A DNA stretch of 64,000 nucleotides from Dyella sp. S184. Lineage in GTDB: Bacteria > Pseudomonadota > Gammaproteobacteria > Xanthomonadales > Rhodanobacteraceae. The stretch spans positions 128,812 to 192,811 of the forward strand of contig NZ_LMUE01000009.1 in NCBI RefSeq assembly GCF_009766065.1, written 5' to 3'. The notes under the pieces are model-generated. The model was given only the letters and a program-made list of their open reading frames with translations. It was not told where the DNA came from and made no database searches. Below, in pieces: positions 62,886 through 64,000 of the stretch. The number at the start of each line of letters is the position of its first letter. Position 1 is the stretch's first letter. The position numbers and the translations under genes are program-made.

Positions 62886-63913
62886 GGACAATGCTTCCGC
62901 TGGTAACAGTCGACATTGCGATTGTGTTCCTCCAGCGTGCTGGAAAACGCATGGGCGCCGTCGCCACGGGCAACGAAGTAGAGCTCGGTGCCGGGCGCCG
63001 GGTGCAGGACCGCCAGCAGCGCCGGCTTGCCCGGCAGCGCGATCGGCGTCGGCGGCAGACCCGGTCGGGTATAGGTGTTGTAAGGCGTGTCGGTGGTGAG
63101 ATCGGTCTTGTGGATATTGCCGGTGTAGCTCGCACCCATGCCGTAGATCACGCTGGGGTCGGTCTGCAGCAGCATATGATTTTCCAGGCGCCGCACGAAC
63201 ACGCCGGCGATCCGTGCACGCTCATCGGCGCGACCGGTTTCCTTTTCCACGATCGAGGCCAGGATCAGGGCGTCATACGGCGTGGCCAAAGGCAAATCCT
63301 TGTCACGCGCAGGCCATAGCGCATCGAGCGTCTTGAGCATGTCGGCGTGCGCGCGCTTGAGGATGTCCAGATCACCATCGCCTTTCACATAGGCATAGGT
63401 CTCCGGCAGGAAACGTCCTTCCGGCGCCTCACCGGGGGCACCGATCTTCTGCATGATCGTTGCATCGTCCAGACTGGCACTATTGTGATCGAGCTTGTCG
63501 GCCTTCGCCAGCGCCTGGCGCAACTCGGCAAAAGTCCAGCCGTCCACGATGGTGAAATTGCGCTGCATCACCTTGCCAGCCGCCATGTTGGCGAGCAGCT
63601 GGCGTGGAGTGATGCCCGCCGCGAGCGCGTACTCGCCGGCATGCAGCTTGCCAGCCACGCGCATCTGCTCAGCCAGCAATCGCCAGTACAGCTGATTGGC
63701 CGTGCTCAGCTTGCGCTGGTTCAGTTCACCGACGATGTTTCTGAAGCTGGTACCACGACCGATATCGATGCTGTCGCCCTGCGTGGCCACCTGCAACGGC
63801 GCATTGCTGAAACGGTTGAAGTCGTTCCAGCCATACAGCAGCGCACCACCGACCGCCAGCAGCACGAGCAGCATCCATGGCCATGCGCGTCCGCGCATCG
63901 ATCGGTGACTCAT
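62882..63913 (-). CDS. mltG: Endolytic murein transglycosylase MltG (YceG-like)
   Basis: MltG cuts nascent peptidoglycan strands and thereby ends glycan chain growth. The 343-residue product has one N-terminal membrane anchor (about residues 12-29, WPWMLLVLLAVGGALLYGW) with the remainder periplasmic. The catalytic segment EGRFLPETY, then ASIVEKETG with the catalytic Glu, and LQTDPSVIYGMG are present. It overlaps the preceding gene and tmk by 4 bp each. The length matches E. coli MltG (340). Confidence 0.94.
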   Translation of the reverse strand: MSHRSMRGRAWPWMLLVLLAVGGALLYGWNDFNRFSNAPLQVATQGDSIDIGRGTSFRNIVGELNQRKLSTANQLYWRLLAEQMRVAGKLHAGEYALAAGITPRQLLANMAAGKVMQRNFTIVDGWTFAELRQALAKADKLDHNSASLDDATIMQKIGAPGEAPEGRFLPETYAYVKGDGDLDILKRAHADMLKTLDALWPARDKDLPLATPYDALILASIVEKETGRADERARIAGVFVRRLENHMLLQTDPSVIYGMGASYTGNIHKTDLTTDTPYNTYTRPGLPPTPIALPGKPALLAVLHPAPGTELYFVARGDGAHAFSSTLEEHNRNVDCYQRKHCP

Positions 63914-64000
63914 CCGTCCTGCTCCATCGAAAAACCGAGATTGTGCCAGTGCAGTTGCAGCTGGCGTGTGAGTACACCTGGCACATACACCTGTTCACCC
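63910..64000 (-). CDS. 3' end of a gene upstream of mltG (cut by window edge)
   Basis: Only about 29 C-terminal codons are visible, ending LGFSMEQDG, with a TGA that overlaps the mltG ATG as ATGA. In many gammaproteobacteria the gene here is pabC (aminodeoxychorismate lyase), but the visible tail is too short and not distinctive, so no name is given. The tight overlap suggests it belongs to the same transcript. Confidence 0.5.
   Translation of the reverse strand, partial: GEQVYVPGVLTRQLQLHWHNLGFSMEQDG

Overview
The window looks like chromosomal DNA of a high-GC gammaproteobacterium of the Xanthomonadales, most like Rhodanobacteraceae (Rhodanobacter/Dyella/Frateuria type). This rests on gene content and order (tRNA-fMet-rimP-nusA-infB-rbfA-truB-rpsO-pnp, nuoA-N, sucA-sucB-lpd, mltG-tmk-holB with pilZ nearby), a xanthomonad-like PilZ, GyrA with Gln at position 83, and small dispersed hairpin repeats between genes. 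No taxon was verified by database search.

Layout. (1) 1-2417: divergent fumC (cut by the window edge) and purB. (2) 2458-11449: a sulfur assimilation block with cysK and cysG (minus), cysB (plus), cysJ-cysI-cysH (minus, overlapping) and a divergent TauE/SafE-type exporter. 8-bp AGACGTCT-like operators overlap the cysB -10 element and form three abutting copies just upstream of cysJ. (3) 11489-13629: an overlapping pair, roxA-like ribosomal oxygenase and a GNAT fused to an unrecognised C-terminal domain. (4) 13941-19599: sucA, sucB and lpd, the 2-oxoglutarate dehydrogenase complex, with an intrinsic-terminator-like hairpin between sucA and sucB. (5) 19720-23483: LOG-family hydrolase, AcuI/YhdH reductase, pilH, a CbpA/DnaJ-like chaperone and a peroxiredoxin. 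(6) 23484-25225: a more AT-rich accessory patch with three unrecognised genes, each bordered by a degenerate imperfect palindrome; the third has an RX4H motif suggesting a HEPN-like protein. (7) 25293-31899: gyrA, gtrA, mtnA, and a class III polyhydroxyalkanoate synthase unit phaE-phaC with a PspC protein downstream. (8) 32022-41720: the classical transcription/translation operon metY-rimP-nusA-infB-rbfA-truB-rpsO-pnp on the minus strand. A 268-bp fold-back element with 32-bp perfect terminal inverted repeats lies between rbfA and truB. (9) 41836-56507: the complete 14-gene nuoA-N operon for complex I, minus strand, NuoC and NuoD separate. (10) 56782-64000: pilZ, a GAF-GAF-PAS-GGDEF-EAL c-di-GMP protein, a PIG-L deacetylase, holB, tmk, mltG and the 3' end of another gene.

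Most of the window is core metabolism and information processing. The least ordinary parts are the met-box-like operators on cysteine genes, the cassette-like patch with palindromic borders, the fold-back element, and a family of CATGGATG hairpins seen three times. No CRISPR array, transposase gene, prophage gene or rRNA was seen.
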